Below, one piece after another: positions 51,967 through 64,000 of a stretch of 64,000 bases of DNA; positions within the stretch are counted from its first letter, which is position 1, and the number at the start of each line of letters is the position of its first letter. Made by a program: the position numbers and the translations under genes. The DNA is taken from assembly GCA_037893245.1 (NCBI GenBank), contig JBAIAA010000413.1, positions 1,116,001 to 1,180,000 on the forward strand, read 5' to 3'. This DNA is from Crossaster papposus (lineage: Eukaryota > Echinodermata > Asteroidea > Velatida > Solasteridae). The notes under the pieces were generated by a model. That model saw nothing but the letters and a program-made list of their open reading frames with translations, did not search any database and had not been told where the DNA came from.

Positions 51967-54856
51967 CGCTAGCGTAGAAATGTTCCTTACAATTAGGGTG
52001 GTGCACCCTATAGGGTGCACCTGCCTAATTCAAGTCCCATTGAAAACAGTGTAAAATCAACAATGTTCACGACCAAGTTTCTTGCACACCGACATCACTG
52101 GGGTTTCTCAAACAACAATCAGATTATTGTCTTGGTCTTTATCTTTCCATTTCTTTTCAATTTTTAGTAGGTTAGCCAATTACATTTTTTAATATTCACA
52201 CCGAAAGAAACACACCTCCCGAAAAGGGATACTTCCCGAGCCTGCAAGCAGCCATTTTACAAATGGCATCCCTCCACGTTCTAGGGCAATTAGGACCCAT
52301 TTTTCAACCGTAATTTTGTCAAGTCTGCCCTCAGATTGAAGCTCAAAAACCAGGGAGTTGATCCTATGCTATATTTACACAATCCCACCATTTCTTTCAC
52401 CAAACGGCATCCGTTTTCAAAAGAAATTGTGGGGGCACTTTTAATGCAAATGAGCTAGCGTAGAAATGTTCCTTACAATTAGGGTGGTGCACCCTATAGG
52501 GTGCACCTGCCTAATTCAAGTCCCATTGAAAACAGTGTAAAATCAACAATGTTCACGACCAAGTTTCTTGCACACCGACATCACTGGGGTTTCTCAAACA
52601 ACAATCAGATTATTGTCTTGGTCTTTATCTTTCCATTTCTTTTCAATTTTTAGTAGGTTAGCCAATTACATTTTTTAATATTCACACCGAAAGAAACACA
52701 CCTCCCGAAAAGTGATACTTCCCGAGCCTGCAAGCAGCCATTTTACAAATGGCATCCCTCCACGTTCTAGGGCAATTAGGACCCATTTTTCAACCGTAAT
52801 TTTGTCAAGTCTGCCCTCAGATTGAAGCTCAAAAACCAGGGAGTTGATCCTATGCTATATTTACACAATCCCACCATTTCTTTCACCAAACGGCATCCGT
52901 TTTCAAAAGAAATTGTGGGGGCACTTTTAATGCAAATGAGCTAGCGTAGAAATGTTCCTTACAATTAGGGTGATGCACCCTATAGGGTGCAACTGCCTAA
53001 TTCAAGTCCAATTGAAAAGAGTGTAAAATCAACAATGTTCACGACCAAGTTTCTTGCACACCGACATCACTGGGGTTTCTCAAACAACAATCAGATTATT
53101 GTCTTGGTCTTTATCTTTCCATTTCTTTTCAATTTTTAGTAGGTTAGCCAATTACATTTTTTAATATTCACACCGAAAGAAACACACCTCCCGAAAAGTG
53201 ATACTTCCCGAGCCTGCAAGCAGCCATTTTACAAATGGCATCCCTCCACGTTCTAGGGCAATTAGGACCCATTTTTCAACCGTAATTTTGTCAAGTCTGC
53301 CCTCGGATTGAAGCTCAAAACCAGGGAGTTGATCCAATGCTATATTTACACAATCCCACCATTTCTTTCACCAAACGGCATCCGTTTTCAAAAGAAATTG
53401 TGGGGGCACTTTTAATGCAAATGAGCTAGCGTAGAAATGTTCCTTACAATTAGGGTGGTGCACCCTATAGGGTGCACCTGCCTAATTCAAGTCCCATTGA
53501 AAACAGTGTAAAATCAACAATGTTCACGACCAAGTTTCTTGCACACCGACATCACTGGGGTTTCTCAAACAACAATCAGATTATTGTCTTGGTCTTTATC
53601 TTTCCATTTCTTTTCAATTTTTAGTAGGTTAGCCAATTACATTTTTTAATATTCACACCGAAAGAAACACACCTCCCGAAAAGTGATACTTCCCGAGCCT
53701 GCAAGCAGCCATTTTACAAATGGCATCCCTCCACGTTCTAGGGCAATTAGGACCCATTTTTCAACCGTAATTTTGTCAAGTCTGCCCTCGGATTGAAGCT
53801 CAAAAACCAGGGAGTTGATCCAATGCTATATTTACACAATCCCACCATTTCTTTCACCAAACGGCATCCGTTTTCAAAAGAAATTGTGGGGGCACTTTTA
53901 ATGCAAATGAGCTAGCGTAGAAATGTTCCTTACAATTAGGGTGGTGCACCCTATAGGGTGCACCTGCCTAATTCAAGTCCCATTGAAAACAGTGTAAAAT
54001 CAACAATGTTCACGACCAAGTTTCTTGCACACCGACATCACTGGGGTTTCTCAAACAACAATCAGATTATTGTCTTGGTCTTTATCTTTCCATTTCTTTT
54101 CAATTTTTAGTAGGTTAGCCAATTACATTTTTTAATATTCACACCGAAAGAAACACACCTCCCGAAAAGTGATACTTCCCGAGCCTGCAAGCAGCCATTT
54201 TACAAATGGCATCCCTCCACGTTCTAGGGCAATTAGGACCCATTTTTCAACCGTAATTTTGTCAAGTCTGCCCTCGGATTGAAGCTCAAAAACCAGGGAG
54301 TTGATCCAATGCTATATTTACACAATCCCACCATTTCTTTCACCAAACGGCATCCGTTTTCAAAAGAAATTGTGGGGGCACTTTTAATGCAAATGAGCTA
54401 GCGTAGAAATGTTCCTTACAATTAGGGTGGTGCACCCTATAGGGTGCACCTGCCTAATTCAAGTCCAATTGAAAAGAGTGTAAAATCAACAATGTTCACG
54501 ACCAAGTTTCTTGCACACCGACATCACTGGGGTTTCTCAAACAACAATCAGATTATTGTCTTGGTCTTTATCTTTCCATTTCTTTTCAATTTTTAGTAGG
54601 TTAGCCAATTACATTTTTTAATATTCACACCGAAAGAAACACACCTCCCGAAAAGTGATACTTCCCGAGCCTGCAAGCAGCCATTTTACAAATGGCATCC
54701 CTCCACGTTCTAGGGCAATTAGGACCCATTTTTCAACCGTAATTTTGTCAAGTCTGCCCTCGGATTGAAGCTCAAAAACCAGGGAGTTGATCCAATGCTA
54801 TATTTACACAATCCCACCATTTCTTTCACCAAACGGCATCCGTTTTCAAAAGAAAT
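51967..54856 (+). repeat. Six-unit higher-order block, copy 2
   Basis: This repeats the preceding block at an offset of 2916 bp: GCGCTAG at 51967, AAGGGATAC at 52227, and the palindrome changes at 52973 and 52993. It has since lost one A from an A5 run near 53317. The match stops in unit 113, where the AAATGGTG variant (54857) begins a different lineage. Confidence 0.8.
53312..53322 (+). other. 1-bp deletion in satellite unit 110
   Basis: GCTCAAAACCAGG has four As where other units have five. The counterpart unit 104, six units upstream, has the normal run, so the loss followed the six-unit duplication or is a sequencing error. Confidence 0.8.
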
Positions 54857-55124
54857 GGTGGGGGCACTTTTAATGCAAATGAGCTAGCGTAGAAATGTTC
54901 CTTACAATTAGGGTGGTGCACCCTATAGGGTGCACCTGCCTAATTCAAGTACCATTGAAAAGAGTGTAAAATCAACAATGTTCACGACCAAGTTTCTTGC
55001 ACACCGACATCACTGGGGTTTCTCAAACAACAATCAGATTATTGTCTTGGTCTTTATCTTTCCATTTCTTTTCAATTTTTAGTAGGTTAGCCAATTACAT
55101 TTTTTAATATTCACACCGAAAGAA
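53667..55124 (+). repeat. Three-unit block (units 111-113), copy 1
   Basis: Unit 113 has both AAATGGTG (54857) and AAGTACC (near 54950). The same pair occurs 1458 bp downstream in unit 116, and the two preceding units match in haplotype order, which indicates a three-unit tandem duplication. Confidence 0.75.
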
Positions 55125-56582
55125 ACACACCTCCCGAAAAGTGATACTTCCCGAGCCTGCAAGCAGCCATTTTACAAATGGCATCCCTCCACGTTCTAGG
55201 GCAATTAGGACCCATTTTTCAACCGTAATTTTGTCAAGTCTGCCCTCGGATTGAAGCTCAAAAACCAGGGAGTTGATCCAATGCTATATTTACACAATCC
55301 CACCATTTCTTTCACCAAACGGCATCCGTTTTCAAAAGAAATTGTGGGGGCACTTTTAATGCAAATGAGCTAGCGTAGAAATGTTCCTTACAATTAGGGT
55401 GGTGCACCCTATAGGGTGCACCTGCCTAATTCAAGTCCCATTGAAAACAGTGTAAAATCAACAATGTTCACGACCAAGTTTCTTGCACACCGACATCACT
55501 GGGGTTTCTCAAACAACAATCAGATTATTGTCTTGGTCTTTATCTTTCCATTTCTTTTCAATTTTTAGTAGGTTAGCCAATTACATTTTTTAATATTCAC
55601 ACCGAAAGAAACACACCTCCCGAAAAGTGATACTTCCCGAGCCTGCAAGCAGCCATTTTACAAATGGCATCCCTCCACGTTCTAGGGCAATTAGGACCCA
55701 TTTTTCAACCGTAATTTTGTCAAGTCTGCCCTCGGATTGAAGCTCAAAAACCAGGGAGTTGATCCAATGCTATATTTACACAATCCCACCATTTCTTTCA
55801 CCAAACGGCATCCGTTTTCAAAAGAAATTGTGGGGGCACTTTTAATGCAAATGAGCTAGCGTAGAAATGTTCCTTACAATTAGGGTGGTGCACCCTATAG
55901 GGTGCACCTGCCTAATTCAAGTCCAATTGAAAAGAGTGTAAAATCAACAATGTTCACGACCAAGTTTCTTGCACACCGACATCACTGGGGTTTCTCAAAC
56001 AACAATCAGATTATTGTCTTGGTCTTTATCTTTCCATTTCTTTTCAATTTTTAGTAGGTTAGCCAATTACATTTTTTAATATTCACACCGAAAGAAACAC
56101 ACCTCCCGAAAAGTGATACTTCCCGAGCCTGCAAGCAGCCATTTTACAAATGGCATCCCTCCACGTTCTAGGGCAATTAGGACCCATTTTTCAACCGTAA
56201 TTTTGTCAAGTCTGCCCTCGGATTGAAGCTCAAAAACCAGGGAGTTGATCCAATGCTATATTTACACAATCCCACCATTTCTTTCACCAAACGGCATCCG
56301 TTTTCAAAAGAAATGGTGGGGGCACTTTTAATGCAAATGAGCTAGCGTAGAAATGTTCCTTACAATTAGGGTGGTGCACCCTATAGGGTGCACCTGCCTA
56401 ATTCAAGTACCATTGAAAAGAGTGTAAAATCAACAATGTTCACGACCAAGTTTCTTGCACACCGACATCACTGGGGTTTCTCAAACAACAATCAGATTAT
56501 TGTCTTGGTCTTTATCTTTCCATTTCTTTTCAATTTTTAGTAGGTTAGCCAATTACATTTTTTAATATTCACACCGAAAGAA
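55125..56582 (+). repeat. Three-unit block (units 114-116), copy 2
   Basis: This is the counterpart of units 111-113 at +1458 bp, with AAATGGTG at 56315 and AAGTACC near 56408. Later units 123, 125 and 130 keep AAATGGTG but not AAGTACC. Confidence 0.75.
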
Positions 56583-58526
56583 ACACACCTCCCGAAAAGT
56601 GATACTTCCCGAGCCTGCAAGCAGCCATTTTACAAATGGCATCCCTCCACGTTCTAGGGCAATTAGGACCCATTTTTCAACCGTAATTTTGTCAAGTCTG
56701 CCCTCGGATTGAAGCTCAAAAACCAGGGAGTTGATCCAATGCTATATTTACACAATCCCACCATTTCTTTCACCAAACGGCATCCGTTTTCAAAAGAAAT
56801 TGTGGGGGCACTTTTAATGCAAATGAGCTAGCGTAGAAATGTTCCTTACAATTAGGGTGGTGCACCCTATAGGGTGCACCTGCCTAATTCAAGTCCCATT
56901 GAAAAGAGTGTAAAATCAACAATGTTCACGACCAAGTTTCTTGCACACCGACATCACTGGGGTTTCTCAAACAACAATCAGATTATTGTCTTGGTCTTTA
57001 TCTTTCCATTTCTTTTCAATTTTTAGTAGGTTAGCCAATTACATTTTTTAATATTCACACCGAAAGAAACACACCTCCCGAAAAGTGATACTTCCCGAGC
57101 CTGCAAGCAGCCATTTTACAAATGGCATCCCTCCACGTTCTAGGGCAATTAGGACCCATTTTTCAACCGTAATTTTGTCAAGTCTGCCCTCGGATTGAAG
57201 CTCAAAAACCAGGGAGTTGATCCAATGCTATATTTACACAATCCCACCATTTCTTTCACCAAACGGCATCCGTTTTCAAAAGAAATTGTGGGGGCACTTT
57301 TAATACAAATGAGCTAGCGTAGAAATGTTCCTTACAATTAGGGTGGTGCACCCTATAGGGTGCACCTGCCTAATTCAAGTCCCATTGAAAAGAGTGTAAA
57401 ATCAACAATGTTCACGACCAAGTTTCTTGCACACCGACATCACTGGGGTTTATCAAACAACAATCAGATTATTGTCTTGGTCTTTATCTTTCCATTTCTT
57501 TTCAATTTTTAGTAGGTTAGCCAATTACATTTTTTAATATTCACACCGAAAGAAACACACCTCCCGAAAAGTGATACTTCCCGAGCCTGCAAGCAGCCAT
57601 TTTACAAATGGCATCCCTCCACGTTCTAGGGCAATTAGGACCCATTTTTCAACCGTAATTTTGTCAAGTCTGCCCTCAGATTGAAGCTCAAAAACCAGGG
57701 AGTTGATCCTATGCTATATTTACACAATCCCACCATTTCTTTCACCAAACGGCATCCGTTTTCAAAAGAAATTGTGGGGGCACTTTTAATGCAAATGAGC
57801 TAGCGTAGAAATGTTCCTTACAATTAGGGTGGTGCACCCTATAGGGTGCACCTGCCTAATTCAAGTCCAATTGAAAAGAGTGTAAAATCAACAATGTTCA
57901 CGACCAAGTTTCTTGCACACCGACATCACTGGGGTTTCTCAAACAACAATCAGATTATTGTCTTGGTCTTTATCTTTCCATTTCTTTTCAATTTTTAGTA
58001 GGTTAGCCAATTACATTTTTTAATATTCACACCGAAAGAAACACACCTCCCGAAAAGTGATACTTCCCGAGCCTGCAAGCAGCCATTTTACAAATGGCAT
58101 CCCTCCACGTTCTAGGGCAATTAGGACCCATTTTTCAACCGTAATTTTGTCAAGTCTGCCCTCGGATTGAAGCTCAAAAACCAGGGAGTTGATCCAATGC
58201 TATATTTACACAATCCCACCATTTCTTTCACCAAACGGCATCCGTTTTCAAAAGAAATTGTGGGGGCACTTTTAATGCAAATGAGCTAGCGTAGAAATGT
58301 TCCTTACAATTAGGGTGGTGCACCCTATAGGGTGCACCTGCCTAATTCAAGTCCCATTGAAAACAGTGTAAAATCAACAATGTTCACGACCAAGTTTCTT
58401 GCACACCGACATCACTGGGGTTTCTCAAACAACAATCAGATTATTGTCTTGGTCTTTATCTTTCCATTTCTTTTCAATTTTTAGTAGGTTAGCCAATTAC
58501 ATTTTTTAATATTCACACCGAAAGAA

Positions 58527-60470
58527 ACACACCTCCCGAAAAGTGATACTTCCCGAGCCTGCAAGCAGCCATTTTACAAATGGCATCCCTCCACGTTCTA
58601 GGGCAATTAGGACCCATTTTTCAACCGTAATTTTGTCAAGTCTGCCCTCAGATTGAAGCTCAAAAACCAGGGAGTTGATCCTATGCTATATTTACACAAT
58701 CCCACCATTTCTTTCACCAAACGGCATCCGTTTTCAAAAGAAATTGTGGGGGCACTTTTAATGCAAATGAGCTAGCGTAGAAATGTTCCTTACAATTAGG
58801 GTGGTGCACCCTATAGGGTGCACCTGCCTAATTCAAGTCCCATTGAAAACAGTGTAAAATCAACAATGTTCACGACCAAGTTTCTTGCACACCGACATCA
58901 CTGGGGTTTCTCAAACAACAATCAGATTATTGTCTTGGTCTTTATCTTTCCATTTCTTTTCAATTTTTAGTAGGTTAGCCAATTACATTTTTTAATATTC
59001 ACACCGAAAGAAACACACCTCCCGAAAAGTGATACTTCCCGAGCCTGCAAGCAGCCATTTTACAAATGGCATCCCTCCACGTTCTAGGGCAATTAGGACC
59101 CATTTTTCAACCGTAATTTTGTCAAGTCTGCCCTCGGATTGAAGCTCAAAAACCAGGGAGTTGATCCAATGCTATATTTACACAATCCCACCATTTCTTT
59201 CACCAAACGGCATCCGTTTTCAAAAGAAATTGTGGGGGCACTTTTAATGCAAATGAGCTAGCGTAGAAATGTTCCTTACAATTAGGGTGGTGCACCCTAT
59301 AGGGTGCACCTGCCTAATTCAAGTCCAATTGAAAAGAGTGTAAAATCAACAATGTTCACGACCAAGTTTCTTGCACACCGACATCACTGGGGTTTCTCAA
59401 ACAACAATCAGATTATTGTCTTGGTCTTTATCTTTCCATTTCTTTTCAATTTTTAGTAGGTTAGCCAATTACATTTTTTAATATTCACACCGAAAGAAAC
59501 ACACCTCCCGAAAAGTGATACTTCCCGAGCCTGCAAGCAGCCATTTTACAAATGGCATCCCTCCACGTTCTAGGGCAATTAGGACCCATTTTTCAACCGT
59601 AATTTTGTCAAGTCTGCCCTCGGATTGAAGCTCAAAAACCAGGGAGTTGATCCAATGCTATATTTACACAATCCCACCATTTCTTTCACCAAACGGCATC
59701 CGTTTTCAAAAGAAATGGTGGGGGCACTTTTAATGCAAATGAGCTAGCGTAGAAATGTTCCTTACAATTAGGGTGGTGCACCCTATAGGGTGCACCTGCC
59801 TAATTCAAGTCCCATTGAAAAGAGTGTAAAATCAACAATGTTCACGACCAAGTTTCTTGCACACCGACATCACTGGGTTTTCTCAAACAACAATCAGATT
59901 ATTGTCTTGGTCTTTATCTTTCCATTTCTTTTCAATTTTTAGTAGGTTAGCCAATTACATTTTTTAATATTCACACCGAAAGAAACACACCTCCCGAAAA
60001 GTGATACTTCCCGAGCCTGCAAGCAGCCATTTTACAAATGGCATCCCTCCACGTTCTAGGGCAATTAGGACCCATTTTTCAACCGTAATTTTGTCAAGTC
60101 TGCCCTCGGATTGAAGCTCAAAAACCAGGGAGTTGATCCTATGCTATATTTACACAATCCCACCATTTCTTTCACCAAACGGCATCCGTTTTCAAAAGAA
60201 ATTGTGGGGGCACTTTTAATGCAAATGAGCTAGCGTAGAAATGTTCCTTACAATTAGGGTGGTGCACCCTATAGGGTGCACCTGCCTAATTCAAGTCCCA
60301 TTGAAAACAGTGTAAAATCAACAATGTTCACGACCAAGTTTCTTGCACACCGACATCACTGGGGTTTCTCAAACAACAATCAGATTATTGTCTTGGTCTC
60401 TATCTTTCCATTTCTTTTCAATTTTTAGTAGGTTAGCCAATTACATTTTTTAATATTCACACCGAAAGAA
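58527..60470 (+). repeat. Four-unit segment (units 121-124), repeated seven units later
   Basis: The haplotype order is A/T, G/A, G/A with AAATGGTG (59717), then a recombinant G...T unit with GGTCTCTATC (60400). The same order and both rare markers recur 3402 bp downstream. Unit 123 has a private G to T in CTGGGTTTT near 59878. Confidence 0.75.
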
Positions 60471-61928
60471 ACACACCTCCCGAAAAGTGATACTTCCCGA
60501 GCCTGCAAGCAGCCATTTTACAAATGGCATCCCTCCACGTTCTAGGGCAATTAGGACCCATTTTTCAACCGTAATTTTGTCAAGTCTGCCCTCGGATTGA
60601 AGCTCAAAAACCAGGGAGTTGATCCAATGCTATATTTACACAATCCCACCATTTCTTTCACCAAACGGCATCCGTTTTCAAAAGAAATGGTGGGGGCACT
60701 TTTAATGCAAATGAGCTAGCGTAGAAATGTTCCTTACAATTAGGGTGGTGCACCCTATAGGGTGCACCTGCCTAATTCAAGTCCCATTGAAAAGAGTGTA
60801 AAATCAACAATGTTCACGACCAAGTTTCTTGCACACCGACATCACTGGGGTTTCTCAAACAACAATCAGATTATTGTCTTGGTCTTTATCTTTCCATTTC
60901 TTTTCAATTTTTAGTAGGTTAGCCAATTACATTTTTTAATATTCACACCGAAAGAAACACACCTCCCGAAAAGTGATACTTCCCGAGCCTGCAAGCAGCC
61001 ATTTTACAAATGGCATCCCTCCACGTTCTAGGGCAATTAGGACCCATTTTTCAACCGTAATTTTGTCAAGTCTGCCCTCAGATTGAAGCTCAAAAACCAG
61101 GGAGTTGATCCTATGCTATATTTACACAATCCCACCATTTCTTTCACCAAACGGCATCCGTTTTCAAAAGAAATTGTGGGGGCACTTTTAATGCAAATGA
61201 GCTAGCGTAGAAATGTTCCTTACAATTAGGGTGGTGCACCCTATAGGGTGCACCTGCCTAATTCAAGTCCCATTGAAAAGAGTGTAAAATCAACAATGTT
61301 CACGACCAAGTTTCTTGCACACCGACATCACTGGGGTTTCTCAAACAACAATCAGATTATTGTCTTGGTCTTTATCTTTCCATTTCTTTTCAATTTTTAG
61401 TAGGTTAGCCAATTACATTTTTTAATATTCACACCGAAAGAAACACACCTCCCGAAAAGTGATACTTCCCGAGCCTGCAAGCAGCCATTTTACAAATGGC
61501 ATCCCTCCACGTTCTAGGGCAATTAGGACCCATTTTTCAACCGTAATTTTGTCAAGTCTGCCCTCGGATTGAAGCTCAAAAACCAGGGAGTTGATCCAAT
61601 GCTAAATTTACACAATCCCACCATTTCTTTCACCAAACGGCATCCATTTTCAAAAGAAATTGTGGGGGCACTTTTAATGCAAATGAGCTAGCGTAGAAAT
61701 GTTCCTTACAATTAGGGTGGTGCACCCTATAGGGTGCACCTGCCTAATTCAAGTCGCATTGAAAAGAGTGTAAAATCAACAATGTTCACGACCAAGTTTC
61801 TTGCACACCGACATCACTGGGGTTTCTCAAACAACAATCAGATTATTGTCTTGGTCTTTATCTTTCCATTTCTTTTCAATTTTTAGTAGGTTAGCCAATT
61901 ACATTTTTTAATATTCACACCGAAAGAA

Positions 61929-63872
61929 ACACACCTCCCGAAAAGTGATACTTCCCGAGCCTGCAAGCAGCCATTTTACAAATGGCATCCCTCCACGTTC
62001 TAGGGCAATTAGGACCCATTTTTCAACCGTAATTTTGTCAAGTCTGCCCTCAGATTGAAGCTCAAAAACCAAGGAGTTGATCCTATGCTATATTTACACA
62101 ATCCCACCATTTCTTTCACCAAACGGCATCCGTTTTCAAAAGAAATTGTGGGGGCACTTTTAATGCAAATGAGCTAGCGTAGAAATGTTCCTTACAATTA
62201 GGGTGGTGCACCCTATAGGGTGCACCTGCCTAATTCAAGTCCCATTGAAAACAGTGTAAAATCAACAATGTTCACGACCAAGTTTCTTGCACACCGACAT
62301 CACTGGGGTTTCTCAAACAACAATCAGATTATTGTCTTGGTCTTTATCTTTCCATTTCTTTTCAATTTTTAGTAGGTTAGCCAATTACATTTTTTAATAT
62401 TCACACCGAAAGAAACACACCTCCCGAAAAGTGATACTTCCCGAGCCTGCAAGCAGCCATTTTACAAATGGCATCCCTCCACGTTCTAGGGCAATTAGGA
62501 CCCATTTTTCAACCGTAATTTTGTCAAGTCTGCCCTCGGATTGAAGCTCAAAAACCAGGGAGTTGATCCAATGCTATATTTACACAATCCCACCATTTCT
62601 TTCACCAAACGGCATCCGTTTTCAAAAGAAATTGTGGGGGCACTTTTAATGCAAATGAGCTAGCGTAGAAATGTTCCTTACAATTAGGGTGGTGCACCCT
62701 ATAGGGTGCACCTGCCTAATTCAAGTCCAATTGAAAAGAGTGTAAAATCAACAATGTTCACGACCAAGTTTCTTGCACACCGACATCACTGGGGTTTCTC
62801 AAACAACAATCAGATTATTGTCTTGGTCTTTATCTTTCCATTTCTTTTCAATTTTTAGTAGGTTAGCCAATTACATTTTTTAATATTCACACCGAAAGAA
62901 ACACACCTCCCGAAAAGTGATACTTCCCGAGCCTGCAAGCAGCCATTTTACAAATGGCATCCCTCCACGTTCTAGGGCAATTAGGACCCATTTTTCAACC
63001 GTAATTTTGTCAAGTCTGCCCTCGGATTGAAGCTCAAAAACCAGGGAGTTGATCCAATGCTATATTTACACAATCCCACCATTTCTTTCACCAAACGGCA
63101 TCCGTTTTCAAAAGAAATGGTGGGGGCACTTTTAATGCAAATGAGCTAGCGTAGAAATGTTCCTTACAATTAGGGTGGTGCACCCTATAGGGTGCACCTG
63201 CCTAATTCAAGTCCCATTGAAAACAGTGTAAAATCAACAATGTTCACGACCAAGTTTCTTGCACACCGACATCACTGGGGTTTCTCAAACAACAATCAGA
63301 TTATTGTCTTGGTCTTTATCTTTCCATTTCTTTTCAATTTTTAGTAGGTTAGCCAATTACATTTTTTAATATTCACACCGAAAGAAACACACCTCCCGAA
63401 AAGTGATACTTCCCGAGCCTGCAAGCAGCCATTTTACAAATGGCATCCCTCCACGTTCTAGGGCAATTAGGACCCATTTTTCAACCGTAATTTTGTCAAG
63501 TCTGCCCTCGGATTGAAGCTCAAAAACCAGGGAGTTGATCCTATGCTATATTTACACAATCCCACCATTTCTTTCACCAAACGGCATCCGTTTTCAAAAG
63601 AAATTGTGGGGGCACTTTTAATGCAAATGAGCTAGCGTAGAAATGTTCCTTACAATTAGGGTGGTGCACCCTATAGGGTGCACCTGCCTAATTCAAGTCC
63701 CATTGAAAACAGTGTAAAATCAACAATGTTCACGACCAAGTTTCTTGCACACCGACATCACTGGGGTTTCTCAAACAACAATCAGATTATTGTCTTGGTC
63801 TCTATCTTTCCATTTCTTTTCAATTTTTAGTAGGTTAGCCAATTACATTTTTTAATATTCACACCGAAAGAA
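61929..63872 (+). repeat. Four-unit segment (units 128-131), second copy
   Basis: AAATGGTG (63119) and GGTCTCTATC (63802) sit exactly 3402 bp from their counterparts in units 121-124. Unit 130 differs from unit 123 at unit position 324 (C instead of G), and unit 128 has CCAAGGAG near 62071, so the copies have begun to diverge. Confidence 0.75.
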
Positions 63873-64000
63873 ACACACCTCCCGAAAAGTGATACTTCCC
63901 GAGCCTGCAAGCAGCCATTTTACAAATGGCATCCCTCCACGTTCTAGGGCAATTAGGACCCATTTTTCAACCGTAATTTTGTCAAGTCTGCCCTCGGATT

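Larger units (their letters stand above)
1..64000. repeat. Satellite DNA array, 486-bp unit, 131 complete copies plus a partial copy
   Basis: The same unit recurs head to tail through the window. The landmark ACACACCTCCCG starts at 1, 487, 973 (1459 with one substitution), 7290, 10692, 36450, 38601, 49294 and 63873. After correcting for one inserted element and eight small indels, these fit a 486-bp period exactly. That gives 131 full units and a last partial unit of 128 bp. Neighbouring units differ at a handful of positions, so homogenisation is strong or amplification recent. I saw no unit in reverse orientation and no flanking single-copy sequence. Every normal unit has stops in the frames I followed, and no gene is supported. 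High-copy satellites of this kind are typical of eukaryotic centromeric or heterochromatic DNA; that location is inferred, not shown. I did not recognise the family and found no good CENP-B box match. Confidence 0.98.

Noticed and set aside
1-64000. CRISPR array
   Set aside because: The repeats are 486 bp, contiguous and lack variable spacers; no cas genes are present.

Overview
The whole 64 kb window is one tandem array of satellite DNA with a 486-bp repeat unit. Starting at base 1 with ACACACCTCCCG as an arbitrary phase, it holds 131 complete units plus a final 128-bp partial unit (63873-64000). All units lie in the same orientation, and the array runs off both ends of the window. Units differ from one another at only a few positions each. 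I see no protein gene, rRNA, tRNA, CRISPR array or bacterial-type operon. A long, nearly uniform array with a nested non-autonomous DNA transposon points to a eukaryotic genome and to centromeric, pericentromeric or other heterochromatic DNA. I do not recognise the satellite family and cannot name the species.

Each unit carries three conspicuous dyad symmetries. The first is a 17-nt perfect hairpin (unit positions 42-58). The second is an imperfect hairpin of about 50 nt with a 3-nt loop (175-224). The third is a 40-bp near-palindrome (268-307) whose central 22 bp is a perfect palindrome. A pyrimidine-rich stretch followed by an A/T-rich stretch closes the unit.

The only foreign sequence is a 219-bp MITE-like element at 36755-36973 in unit 76. 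It has 21-bp perfect terminal inverted repeats and a TAA target-site duplication, which suggests a PIF/Harbinger (Tourist-like) relative. It sits inside the right arm of that unit's 40-bp palindrome.

The array is a mosaic at the next scale. Two unit haplotypes, defined by linked SNPs, are intermixed, and private variants mark larger duplications: two 7-unit copies (3888-7289 and 7290-10691), two 6-unit copies (49051-51966 and 51967-54856), a 3-unit block repeated 14 units away (28188-29645 and 34992-36449), a 2-unit block seen three times (26730-27701, 32076-33047, 33534-34505), a 3-unit duplication (53667-55124 and 55125-56582) and a 4-unit block repeated 7 units away (58527-60470 and 61929-63872). 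These are traces of unequal exchange or gene conversion. Units 76-79 hold an unusual concentration of damage: the MITE, a broken palindrome centre and three indels. Interpretations beyond repeat structure are labelled as inference.
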